This document shows positions 9,073 through 18,200 of a stretch of DNA of 64,000 nucleotides, piece after piece. The stretch lies in the NCBI GenBank assembly GCA_040388375.1, contig JAZKBU010000006.1:248001-312000 (forward strand), read 5' to 3'. Under the pieces are notes generated by a model. That model saw nothing but the letters and a program-made list of their open reading frames with translations, was not told the DNA's origin and did not search any database. Within the stretch, counting starts at the first letter, position 1; each line of letters starts with the position of its first letter. The translations under genes and the position numbers were made by a program. The DNA is from Bacteroidota bacterium. Lineage in GTDB: Bacteria > Bacteroidota > Bacteroidia > UKL13-3.

Positions 9073-10296
9073 TTATTTTTGCTTCTCTAATAAAGCCATA
9101 TAAAAACCATCAAATCCTGTGGCTGATGGCAATACAATTTTTTCGTCAACCAATATAAAATTAGGATGGTTGCTTAAAAAGTGTTGTACTTGGCTGGCAT
9201 TTTCACTTGGCATAATACTACAAGTAACATAAGCCATTTTACCTCCTACTTTTAGCATAGTTTGGTACTGCTCCAAAATTTGTGCTTGAGTAGCTTTTAT
9301 GTTTTCAATAAATGCAGGTTGTAATTTCCACTTAGCATCGGGGTTGCGTTTAATAACACCTAAGCCGCTGCAAGGAGCATCTATCAATAACCTATCCGCA
9401 TAGTTAGCTAATTCTTTAATTACATTTTCGCCTTCAATTAATCGCGTTTCCACATTGTTTACATTGGCTCTGCGTGCACGTTTTTTGAGTTCGGTTAGTT
9501 TATAGTCCTCCACATCCATGCTTACTATTTTGCCTTTGTTTTGCATTAGCGAAGCTATGTGTAATGTTTTTCCACCTGCACCGGCACAAGCATCTATTAC
9601 TTTCATACCGGGCTCTAATTGCATAAATGCCGCTACCAATTGGCTTGATGCATCTTGTACTTCAAAATGTCCGTTTTGAAATAGTTCAGACTTAAACAAA
9701 TTAGTTTTATTGATTATTTTTAAAGCATCATCATAACCATCTATAGACACGGCTTCTACTTTTAAAGCAGCTAAATCTTTTATCAGTTTACCTTTGTTAG
9801 TAGCTAAAGTATTGGTACGAATAACAAATGGTGCTACTTCGTTCAAAGCATTCATCTCTTGCTCCCAACCATCACCTAATTCTTTTTCGCCCATTTCATC
9901 TAACCAATCTGGAATAGAGCATTTAATTTTTCTTATTTTCAATGCTTCATACTTACGTTGCATGACCAATTTATAATTGATACCATCAAACTCCGGCCAG
10001 TTTGGCAACTCAACATTCTTTAACATAAAATGAATAGCTAAAACAGCAAAAAACTGGTTTTGCTTTAAAGGCTTCATAGCCTCGTAACCTGTTAAACAAT
10101 ATTGGTATAATCTAATCCATCTAACAATATCATACGTGTTTTCTGCTATAAACGCTCTATCGCGTGAGCCCCATGTATGGTTGTTACGCAGACTGCGCTC
10201 TATTACTCTGTCGGCATATTTGTTTTGGTTAAATATAACGTTCAAATTATTTACCACTTCGTTTACAAGAGGTCTGTGTAGTTTATTGCTTTGCAT
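9073..10296 (-). CDS. rsmB: 16S rRNA m5C methyltransferase, RsmB (Sun) type
   Basis: AdoMet-dependent 5-methylation of a cytosine in 16S rRNA (position 967 in E. coli numbering for RsmB). The 407-aa protein has an N-terminal helical NusB-like region (about 1-130), then the catalytic Rossmann domain. Visible motifs are VIDACAGAGGKTLHIA (AdoMet binding), the motif IV sequence DAPCSGLGVIKRNPD and the motif VI sequence AYVTCSIMPSEN. The two cysteines (DAPCS and VTCS) are the catalytic pair of the NOL1/NOP2/Sun family. Start is ATG at 10296, 9 nt downstream of the stop of a second Sun-family gene on the same strand. The NusB-like N-terminus favours RsmB over RsmF, but the exact target is inferred. 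Confidence 0.8.
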   Translation of the reverse strand: MQSNKLHRPLVNEVVNNLNVIFNQNKYADRVIERSLRNNHTWGSRDRAFIAENTYDIVRWIRLYQYCLTGYEAMKPLKQNQFFAVLAIHFMLKNVELPNWPEFDGINYKLVMQRKYEALKIRKIKCSIPDWLDEMGEKELGDGWEQEMNALNEVAPFVIRTNTLATNKGKLIKDLAALKVEAVSIDGYDDALKIINKTNLFKSELFQNGHFEVQDASSQLVAAFMQLEPGMKVIDACAGAGGKTLHIASLMQNKGKIVSMDVEDYKLTELKKRARRANVNNVETRLIEGENVIKELANYADRLLIDAPCSGLGVIKRNPDAKWKLQPAFIENIKATQAQILEQYQTMLKVGGKMAYVTCSIMPSENASQVQHFLSNHPNFILVDEKIVLPSATGFDGFYMALLEKQK

Positions 10297-10305
10297 GTTG
10301 TTGTT

Positions 10306-11652
10306 TTATAATGTTTTTAAAATACGCAATTCGTTAGGTAAATAGTTGTTTACCCTATTGGCTAAAATTTTTATCCAACCTAAGTTAAGCGTATTATAGG
10401 TTACTAAGTGCCATCCTAATTGGTCACTCGGTACTGTTATATTTTGTTTTTGTAAAAACTGTTGCGCTTGTGTTAAACTAAGCTCCACACTTGGTACATT
10501 TTTATTAATTAAAATACTTTGCGATAAATGATGATCAGGCACTAGGCTTCCGTTTTTAGCCAGTGTACCAACTGTAATGCCTCTTTTTTTCAAGTTCAAA
10601 ACGTGGTTCAGATAACTTATTTCCGCAGCAAATTTTTTCTGTATAGCTATTATTTCATCTTGCTCTATACTTAAATCAAAATCTTCTAAATGATTCAGGT
10701 ATAAAGCCATTTCTTCTGAATTTATTTTTTTATCCTGTTTATGGGTATAAGGAAAACGGTGTTCTTTGGCAGAGTCAACAGGTTTTTGCAATACGGCTAA
10801 AAACATTCCTTCACCTTTTATTTTATGAGGCCAAAAACGATAGGTATGTTCCATAAATCCTTCAATAGGCCAAGTCGAATCTACTTGAACAGGTACACTT
10901 TTTAAGTGTAACGTTGATTGCATCCAAAGCACATTGTCTTCATTTTCCTGCTTATTAAAAGTACAGGTTGAATACACTAAAAATCCACCCGGTTTCAAGG
11001 CATCGTATATATTGCTAATAATTTTTCGCTGACGTGCTTGGCAAATATTCACATTGTTCAGTGTCCACTCTTCAATAGCTGTTTTATTTTTCTTGAACAT
11101 TCCTTCGTTACTGCATGGCGCATCTACAGCTATGATGTCAAAGTATTGGTATGTTTTAGCAAAATCAGCTGGATCGTTATGGGCCACTAATACATTGGGT
11201 AACCCCCAACGCACTATATTCTCTTCTAAAACTTTAACCCTGCTTTTTATTATTTCATTAGCCACCAATAAAGAGTTTTCATCTAACAGGCTTGCTATTA
11301 AAGTAGATTTTGCACCAGGAGCAGCACATAAATCAAGTACGCGCTGATTGGTTTTGTTTGCCAATAATTGTTTCATTACATGGCATAAAAACTGGCTACT
11401 GCTTTCTTGCACATAATAGGCTCCTGCATGAAAAAGTGGATCAGCAATAAAGGAAGGTTTATCGGTTAATAATTTACCTTGCGGGCTCCATGCAACAGAC
11501 TCTTCATGTGTAAAAGCATCGCTAACTTTATGTGTATTTAAACGTACTGAGGCTTGTACTTCGTTAAAAAAACCAGTATGAAAGGCATCGTAGTCGTTGC
11601 CAAGCAATTGTTGCATATTGCTAATAAAAGCTTCTGGTAAACTTACACTCAC
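10306..11652 (-). CDS. Sun-family rRNA m5C methyltransferase, RsmF/YebU type
   Basis: A second AdoMet-dependent rRNA cytosine-C5 methyltransferase. The 448-aa protein contains VLDLCAAPGAKSTLIA (AdoMet motif), DAPCSNEGMFKK (motif IV with one catalytic cysteine) and LVYSTCTFNKQENED (motif VI with the second). The S/G-N/GEGMFRK form of motif IV and the C-terminal extension of about 150 residues (PUA/RsmF-like) match RsmF rather than RsmB. It starts with GTG at 11652, 3 nt after the hpt stop, so translation is probably coupled to hpt. The exact rRNA target is not determined. Two Sun-family genes in tandem suggest a small rRNA-modification unit behind hpt. Confidence 0.82.
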   Translation of the reverse strand: MSVSLPEAFISNMQQLLGNDYDAFHTGFFNEVQASVRLNTHKVSDAFTHEESVAWSPQGKLLTDKPSFIADPLFHAGAYYVQESSSQFLCHVMKQLLANKTNQRVLDLCAAPGAKSTLIASLLDENSLLVANEIIKSRVKVLEENIVRWGLPNVLVAHNDPADFAKTYQYFDIIAVDAPCSNEGMFKKNKTAIEEWTLNNVNICQARQRKIISNIYDALKPGGFLVYSTCTFNKQENEDNVLWMQSTLHLKSVPVQVDSTWPIEGFMEHTYRFWPHKIKGEGMFLAVLQKPVDSAKEHRFPYTHKQDKKINSEEMALYLNHLEDFDLSIEQDEIIAIQKKFAAEISYLNHVLNLKKRGITVGTLAKNGSLVPDHHLSQSILINKNVPSVELSLTQAQQFLQKQNITVPSDQLGWHLVTYNTLNLGWIKILANRVNNYLPNELRILKTL

Positions 11653-11655
11653 TTG

Positions 11656-12186
11656 TTATTTTAGTATATAAAGTTGATTCAAATTACGACCATATCCATC
11701 ATAATCTAAACCATAACCAACCACAAATTTATTCTCTATTTCAAAGCCAACATAATCCGGCTCTAAAGGTATTTTAAGTGCCGTTGGTTTAAGCAATAAA
11801 CTAAGTACTTTTACACTGGCAGGCTCTTTAAGTTTTATTTCGTCTATTATATTTTTAATGGTATAACCACTGTCAATTATATCTTCAATCAAAACAACAT
11901 GTCTTCCTTTAATATCGTCCTGCAAGCCTATTAAACTTTTAACTATACCGGTACTTTCCATACCCTGATAGCTTGTTAACTTAACAAAAGTAACCTGGCA
12001 GGGCGAAAGAAACGCCTTCATTAAGTCTGAAGTAAACATAAATGAGCCATTTAAAACCGAAACAAACAACGGATTTTTATCATGGTAATCCACCGTAAGT
12101 TTATTGGCAAGCTCTACTATTCTTGCCTGAATTAAATGCTCGCTGATAAAAGGTTCAAAATTTAAATCCCTAACTTTTATGTCCAT
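11656..12186 (-). CDS. hpt: Hypoxanthine phosphoribosyltransferase
   Basis: Purine salvage: converts hypoxanthine (and often guanine) plus PRPP to IMP (GMP) in the cytoplasm. The 176-aa length is normal. The PRPP-binding loop is VLIEDIIDSGYTIKN (family consensus VxxxEDIxDxGxT). The flexible-loop and purine-binding regions are recognisable as FVKLTSYQGMESTG and PDYVGFEIENKFVVGYGLDYDG, the latter close to the HGPRT C-terminal signature. It is the first gene of a leftward set with the two rRNA methyltransferases. The functional link may be no more than co-expression of growth genes. Confidence 0.93.
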   Translation of the reverse strand: MDIKVRDLNFEPFISEHLIQARIVELANKLTVDYHDKNPLFVSVLNGSFMFTSDLMKAFLSPCQVTFVKLTSYQGMESTGIVKSLIGLQDDIKGRHVVLIEDIIDSGYTIKNIIDEIKLKEPASVKVLSLLLKPTALKIPLEPDYVGFEIENKFVVGYGLDYDGYGRNLNQLYILK

Positions 12187-12248
12187 TATTACTTAAATAC
12201 TTATTGAACTGCAATAATACTCGTCATTATTGGCAATTAAAAGTAGTT

Positions 12249-13562
12249 TTATTGGCTTATTTCATCCAACAAAGCAGTGAATTTTTGGGTTAGTTTTTCG
12301 TAGCTGAATTGTTCAATATTAACCGGGTTTGTACTGGGTATATTTTGCTCCCAATCACTATACCATTGCTTAATAATGGTTTTCATTTTACCTACATCTG
12401 TATAATTGCAGGTAACACCTGTTTGTGTTTCAGCTACTATATTGGCTACATCGCCATCTTCCGGACCTATTACTAAAATAGGCTTTAATGAGCGAACACA
12501 CTCAAATAATTTTGCAGGAATACGCCCTTTGTTGTTATATGGAATTCCCTCATCAGGCACATTGATTAATACCAATTGTACGCTGCTGCTTACATAATAC
12601 TTAAACAAATCGTTTTTTGGAATTTGCTCTTGATAATTCAGGTTGTTTTGTAATCCATACCTACGGATTGCTTCCAATACATCATGAGCCACGTAGCCAG
12701 CAATATGCAATTTAAGTTTAGCTGCAAAACCTTTTATTTCATTACTCAATTCACTCAAAGCCTGCCATAACATATTTGGGTTTCTATCCACGCCAAAAGT
12801 TCCAAAATGGCTTATGGTAAAATACGGATTATGTTGTGTGGGTATATTTGCAAAATCATCATTATCATACCCAAACGGAATATAATCGACAGTACGATTG
12901 CTTAATTTTTCTAAATCCTTACACCAGTTTTTACTTACCATTACTAGTTTATCGGCCTTGGTAATTACTTCCTTCTCCAAACGTAAATGCTTTTGTTCTG
13001 CCATTTTAGTCATCGGAAACTTAGTAAAATAATCTATTTCGCTCCAAGGGTCTTGCCAGTCGCTAATCCAGGGAATATCAAACGCCTTTTGCAGCTCCAT
13101 GGCAATTATATGCATAGAGTGTGGCGGACCATAGGAAATAATAGCATCAACAGGGTTTTGCTTAATATACTCTTTTAAATATTGAATAGATGGTTTTATC
13201 CAGAAAGCACGTGCATCTGGAATAAAGAAATTAGCCCTTAACCAAATACCTAATTTATGTGATAAGGAATGACTTGAATCTTTATTTAAAAAAACATCCT
13301 TTACCTTTTCGGTTTTGGCTTTCCCTTTTAGTTTATTAAAAAAGCTGTATGGTTCAAATATAGGTCTGCGTATGATGGCTACATTTTCCGGAAAATCCTT
13401 TTCTGTACTTGCATCTACAATGGGGTAACTGGCATTTAAGGGTGCATATACAACAGGCTCCCATCCAAACTGACGACAATATTTTATAAATTTCATATTG
13501 CGCACAATGCCAATTCCACCCGCGGGTGGCCAATAATAGGCTATATATAGTACTTTTTTCAT
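12249..13562 (-). CDS. GT4-type (group 1) glycosyltransferase
   Basis: Cytoplasmic GT-B glycosyltransferase, probably for cell-surface glycan. The chosen start is ATG 13562 (MKKVLYIAYYWPPAGGIG). A 15-codon longer frame from 13607 exists, but the glycine-rich N-terminal strand normally begins the family. The N-terminal domain has YYWPPAGGIGIVRNMKFIKY, and the middle has WISDWQDPWSEID. The C-terminal domain has FTISHFGTFGVDRNPNML, LKLHIAGYV and the donor site region GRIPAKLFECVRSLKPILVIGPEDGD. It resembles GT4 enzymes annotated near LPS or polysaccharide loci, but lies outside the wz operon. It is transcribed toward hpt with a 62-nt gap, so read-through is possible. Substrate unknown. Confidence 0.85.
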   Translation of the reverse strand: MKKVLYIAYYWPPAGGIGIVRNMKFIKYCRQFGWEPVVYAPLNASYPIVDASTEKDFPENVAIIRRPIFEPYSFFNKLKGKAKTEKVKDVFLNKDSSHSLSHKLGIWLRANFFIPDARAFWIKPSIQYLKEYIKQNPVDAIISYGPPHSMHIIAMELQKAFDIPWISDWQDPWSEIDYFTKFPMTKMAEQKHLRLEKEVITKADKLVMVSKNWCKDLEKLSNRTVDYIPFGYDNDDFANIPTQHNPYFTISHFGTFGVDRNPNMLWQALSELSNEIKGFAAKLKLHIAGYVAHDVLEAIRRYGLQNNLNYQEQIPKNDLFKYYVSSSVQLVLINVPDEGIPYNNKGRIPAKLFECVRSLKPILVIGPEDGDVANIVAETQTGVTCNYTDVGKMKTIIKQWYSDWEQNIPSTNPVNIEQFSYEKLTQKFTALLDEISQ

Positions 13563-13776
13563 TGTAGCAAAAGCGTAAAACAGTTGAATTGCCTTACTCT
13601 TACCCATTTTATAATTAAAACTAAGCGTGGCAAATTAAGCTTGCCGGCACAAATAAAAAATAACAAAACACTTATTTAATAACTTTTACTCAGCTACAAA
13701 GCTGCTATAAATTAGTCCTTTTATAATTAGAATACTTTTACATTCGCACCCCAAAATCATAAATTAATTATAAGCC

Positions 13777-14604
13777 ATGGCCAGATTATTATTTTTTGTT
13801 GCTTCTGTTTTTATCCTAACACTAAACAGTATAGCACAAAAAAATACCATTTTTAATAGCAAGGGAATGTTTTACATAAGCTGGGGCTACAACAGAGAAG
13901 CTTATTCAAACAGCGATATTCATTTTAAAAATACAGAAACCGATAATTACGATTTTGTTTTGGTAAATGCTCCCGCACACGACAAAGCCGGTTTTAATGA
14001 TGGTCTTAATGATTTTTTAAATAACGATTTAACTATTCCTCAATACAACCTACACATTGGTTATATGTTTCATGATAACCATGATTTGGGTATTGAGCTA
14101 AGCTGGGACCATCTTAAATATGTAGTAAACGACAATGCTACTATGCATATTAAAGGACAGATAAGAGGCAACCAAATAGACAAAGACACTTTTGTTACAC
14201 CTGATTTTATCCATTTACAACACACCAACGGAAACAACTATTTAATGCTTAACTTGGTTAAAAGACGTATTCTTTATACCAGTAAAAATATAAGCCTTGA
14301 TTTATCGGGTAAGGTAGGTGCAGGGCCTTTGGTATCCTATTCTATTTCTACCATTTTAGGTAATCACAATTCAGGCAGATTCAGAATACATGGCTATGTA
14401 ATAGGAACCAGTCTTTGCTCTCGTTTAAGTTTATATAAATACGTGTTTATTCAACCTTCGTTTCAGTTTGCATTTGCCGACTATTTAAGTACCGAATTGG
14501 GCGCTGACGCTGTTGGCAGGGCAACACATTATTTTACATCATATACCTTTATGGTGGAGGCTGGGTTTAACTTTCCTGTTAACTGGGGTAAAAAAATAAA
14601 ATAA
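13777..14604 (+). CDS. Predicted outer-membrane beta-barrel protein
   Basis: Function not recognised. The 275-aa product has an N-terminal signal peptide (MARLLFFVASVFILTLNSIAQ, about 21 residues). Alternating aromatic and polar stretches follow, such as MFYISWGYNREAYSN, YNLHIGYMFHDNHDLGIELSWDHLKY, SLDLSGKVGAGPLVSYS and SYTFMVEAGFNFPVNWGKK. Together with the C-terminal aromatic residue near the end, they suggest an 8-12 stranded barrel. It stands alone, divergent from the GT4 gene at 12249-13562 and convergent with the OsmC gene, with a shared terminator hairpin between. The assignment is structural only. Confidence 0.6.
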   Translation: MARLLFFVASVFILTLNSIAQKNTIFNSKGMFYISWGYNREAYSNSDIHFKNTETDNYDFVLVNAPAHDKAGFNDGLNDFLNNDLTIPQYNLHIGYMFHDNHDLGIELSWDHLKYVVNDNATMHIKGQIRGNQIDKDTFVTPDFIHLQHTNGNNYLMLNLVKRRILYTSKNISLDLSGKVGAGPLVSYSISTILGNHNSGRFRIHGYVIGTSLCSRLSLYKYVFIQPSFQFAFADYLSTELGADAVGRATHYFTSYTFMVEAGFNFPVNWGKKIK

Positions 14605-14605
14605 A

Positions 14606-14643
14606 AAAAGCACTTCATTTCTATGGAAGAAAGAAGTGCTTTT
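14606..14643. terminator. Bidirectional terminator hairpin
   Basis: AAAAGCACTTC at 14606-14616 pairs perfectly with GAAGTGCTTTT at 14633-14643. With A and T runs on both sides it can end transcription of both the barrel gene and the convergent OsmC gene. Confidence 0.85.
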
Positions 14644-14662
14644 GATAAGGTAAAATTAGTTA

Positions 14663-15073
14663 CTAGTTAAGTGTGTACTCTACACTAATGGTTGTATTTA
14701 ACAACTTACTAATCGGGCAATTTTTCTCTGCATCAGCAACCAGTTCAGCAAACTGTTCAGCGCTTATTCCATCAACTACAGCTTTTAAAGTTAAATGCGA
14801 TTCTTTAATCGTTCCATCCTCAAAAGTAATAGCACAATTGGTTTCTAAACTGGTTGGTACAAATGAAGCTCCGCTTAAATTAAAGCTTAACTTCATAGTA
14901 AAACAACCTGCATGAGCCGCTGCTATTAACTCTTCCGGATTGGTACCAATTCCATCTGCAAAACGTGTATTGAATGAATATTGCGTTTTATTTAAAACAT
15001 TACTTTGGGTAGTTAAATGTCCTTGACCTTCTTTTCCCGTTCCTTGCCAAAAGGCTGTTGCTGTTCTTTTCAT
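14663..15073 (-). CDS. OsmC-family peroxiredoxin-like protein
   Basis: Probable thiol-dependent hydroperoxide reductase in the cytoplasm. The 136-aa length suits OsmC/Ohr. Cysteine one lies in EELIAAAHAGCFTMKLSF, the strongly conserved family motif with the peroxidatic Cys in AAHAGCFTM. The second Cys lies near the C-terminus in EKNCPISKLL, at the OsmC position (NCPIS). The N-terminal KRTATAFWQGTGKEGQG also matches OsmC rather than Ohr. A -7-like box (TATATTTG, 15112-15105 on the minus strand) lies just upstream with no good -33 element. It ends in the bidirectional terminator at 14606. Confidence 0.92.
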   Translation of the reverse strand: MKRTATAFWQGTGKEGQGHLTTQSNVLNKTQYSFNTRFADGIGTNPEELIAAAHAGCFTMKLSFNLSGASFVPTSLETNCAITFEDGTIKESHLTLKAVVDGISAEQFAELVADAEKNCPISKLLNTTISVEYTLN

Positions 15074-15185
15074 GTTATATTGTTTATGTTTATATGTCGT
15101 CCTTCAAATATAAAAATATAGTGAGCAATTAAACTATGTAATTATTGCCTTTTTATTAAATAAAACCAAACAGCTAATAAATACA

Positions 15186-15217
15186 AACAGCCGACAATAT
15201 TGAAATTGCCGGCTGTT
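15186..15217 (-). terminator. Terminator hairpin after the 2011-aa cargo gene
   Basis: AACAGCCGACAAT (15186-15198) pairs with ATTGCCGGCTGTT (15205-15217) with one G.T wobble. On the minus strand it is followed by a T-rich run. It lies 43 nt downstream of the large gene's stop. Confidence 0.75.
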
Positions 15218-15259
15218 CTCATTATAAATTACTTTACTGCTTTTGATTAATTAATCATA

Positions 15260-18200
15260 TTACTTAACTATAATCAATTTTTGGATAGTCGTTTTCCCAT
15301 TATTGGTTACTTGAATCATATATAAACCATCTTTCCAGGTTATAGTGTTTAGTTCGGTATTTGAATTTGTTGTTTGTTCATTATAAACAGTTCGTCCAGT
15401 TAAATCAGTGATACTCACTAAAGCCCCTTTCCCTAAACCACTAATAAATAAAACATTACTTGCTGGGTTAGGATAAACAATAAACTTCAAAACATACATA
15501 TCATTCACACTAACTTGTGGTTCGTTTATAATAAAACTAGTTGAATCCTTACAGCCGTTATTATCAGTTACCACCAATTTATACGTTTCAGGGCATACAT
15601 TGGTAAAGGTATAAGCTGAATCGGTTATGTTCAGGTTTGTTCCTATAGTATTTGAACTCCAAGTTAATTTTAAAGCAATTGGCAATGCACCATTAGCTAT
15701 ATTTACCCTAACTTGTTTACAACGACTGGTGTCGGTTGGATTAAGTACACTATGAGTTAACTGTAAATTGCAATTAATAATTGTTACACTGGTACAAGAA
15801 GAGGTATCAATACAACCATTTTGAGTAATTATTACTTTGTAACTGCCTGAAACCGTTGGCGTATAACTTTGCATATTAGCATTGGCTATTGGCAAACTGG
15901 TAGTACAATTTATCCATTGGTATATGGCATTTGTAGCAGATGCAGTTAAGGTATTTACATTCTTGGCTACTGTTTTGTTTACCGTAGTTATGTTTAAGTT
16001 ATAAACCACAATACTGTCGCAACCTGCCATATTGGTTAAAGTATCACGATATGTGCCACTTTGTGTAATAGTTACTCCTTTTATTACATAACTTTTGCAA
16101 GCAGATATATTTTGAATAGAGCCATTTTTTTGAATGGTTAAATCAAGAACCAAAATACTATCGCAACCAGTAGCACTTGCAGCAAACAAGGTATCACGGT
16201 AAATGCCGGTGCTGGTGTAAGTTTTTCCATTTAAAACAAAATTGTTACAAGCTGATTGAACAATATTATTAATAGCAGGTGTGCCATTATTAATGGTTAA
16301 GTTTAAAGTTATAATACTATCGCAGCCAGCAGTATTAATTAGTGTGTCTTTATATTGACCAGTTTGTGTATAGGTTTTGTTATAAATTACTAAACTGCCA
16401 CAACCAACCCTATTAATAATAGCCGAACTTGCATTGGCTAGTGTTAAATTTAGTTTTATAATACTATCGCAACCATTTACGCTAGTAGTTGTTCTATAGT
16501 AGGTTCCTGCAGTAGTTAATTGTTGGCTTCCAAACACATAAATTTTACCAGCACATATTTTAGTATTTAGGATAACGGTATCTAAATTTATTTTTAGAAC
16601 AGGCGAAACTGCGGGGCAATTAGCAGAACCTGTATTACTATAATGTGCCACATAATTTCCACATAAAGTAGTTAAGAAATTAATATTACCAGTTGTATTA
16701 CTAGAATCTATAATAATTCCATTTCTAAATAATTTGTATCTAGTAAAACTTGTTGTGGCAGTAATTCTATTGGTAATTTTGCTATAAGCTAAACCTTGTC
16801 CAACACCAGCAGCAGGGGCAACAGTTACTTTGGCTGTATATTGTTCAAAGCCGCAACTGTTATTAACTGTAAACTCAAATAAAGTATCGTTTAAGTTGGT
16901 ATTATTTAGTAGTAAAAATGAATCGGTAGATAAAGTTACTCCATTTTTTTTGTATTGATATGTACTTCCTGCATTTCCACTAAAGTGATAAGTAATAAGT
17001 GTGCTACTACCTTCGCATACTTGTATAAGAGAAGGTATAGCAATTAATGAAGGCATATTGTATAATTTAGAAATTTCATCGGCTGATAAAATTTTGTTAT
17101 AAATTTTAATATCATCGTAGTTTCCAATGCCTGGTTCGTTTCCATCGTTTCTATTGCCAATTAGTGCAATGGTATTTAATGGCAATCCTGTTATACTACT
17201 TACTAAATTTCCGTTAATATAAAATTTTGCATCGCCATTACTCGCTACATGGTAAACTATATGATACCAAACACCTGTGTTAAGCGTAAAACCTGTTGGA
17301 ACACCAACTGTAGTAGTACTATTACCTAAAAACACGGCTCCGGTTGATGACGTATAAACCATTTTAGCAATATTGCCATTGGCTTGTGTATTACCAATTA
17401 TAGTTCTTGCACCAGTATAACTATTTGTGGTTCGCTGATACCATAATGATACTGTTAAATTGCTGTTAGGTAAACTAGCTATTTGCATACTTTGTGCTAC
17501 CGCATTAATAGCACGACCTGTGGCTGCAATATTGCTTCGACCTACAACTGATGCTGCTGTGGCAGATATTGTTATACCCGCTAATGAGTTTACTAAATTG
17601 GTGTTTTCAGTATTGTTTAATGTAAAATGATGGGTTAAATTACTACTTAAATTTACCCCAGCTTTAAAAGTTAAATTCAATTGCACATTTACAATACATC
17701 CGTTTAAATTGGCTATGGTGTCGTAATAGGTTCCCGCGTTTGTGTAGGTTTTATTATTGTAAGTATAACTACCACAAAACGAATCGGTTTTAATAATATT
17801 AGAAGGTTGAATATTTAAACGAGTATTAAACTCCTCAAAACCACATTTTGAATAAACTTTAAAAGTAATCAAAGTATCAGTTGCAGCTAAATTATTAGCT
17901 AAATAAGAGGTATCGTTACTTACGCTTACATTATTTTTTAAAAACTGATAAGAAGAGTTGTTTGAACCGCTTACTTTATAAGCAAAATTGGCTGAATTGT
18001 TTTGACAAAAATTAGTCAAAAACGGACGACTGATAATGCTTGGTCTATCATAAATTTTAGCAATATCAGCATCAGAAAGAACAGTATTATAAACCTTAAT
18101 ATCATCGTAACTACCCACCCCTGGTGTATTTGAACTTCCAACGCCACGCCCAATTCTAACTATACCCGTTAAACTCATATTGTTATTGGTTAGTTTATGT

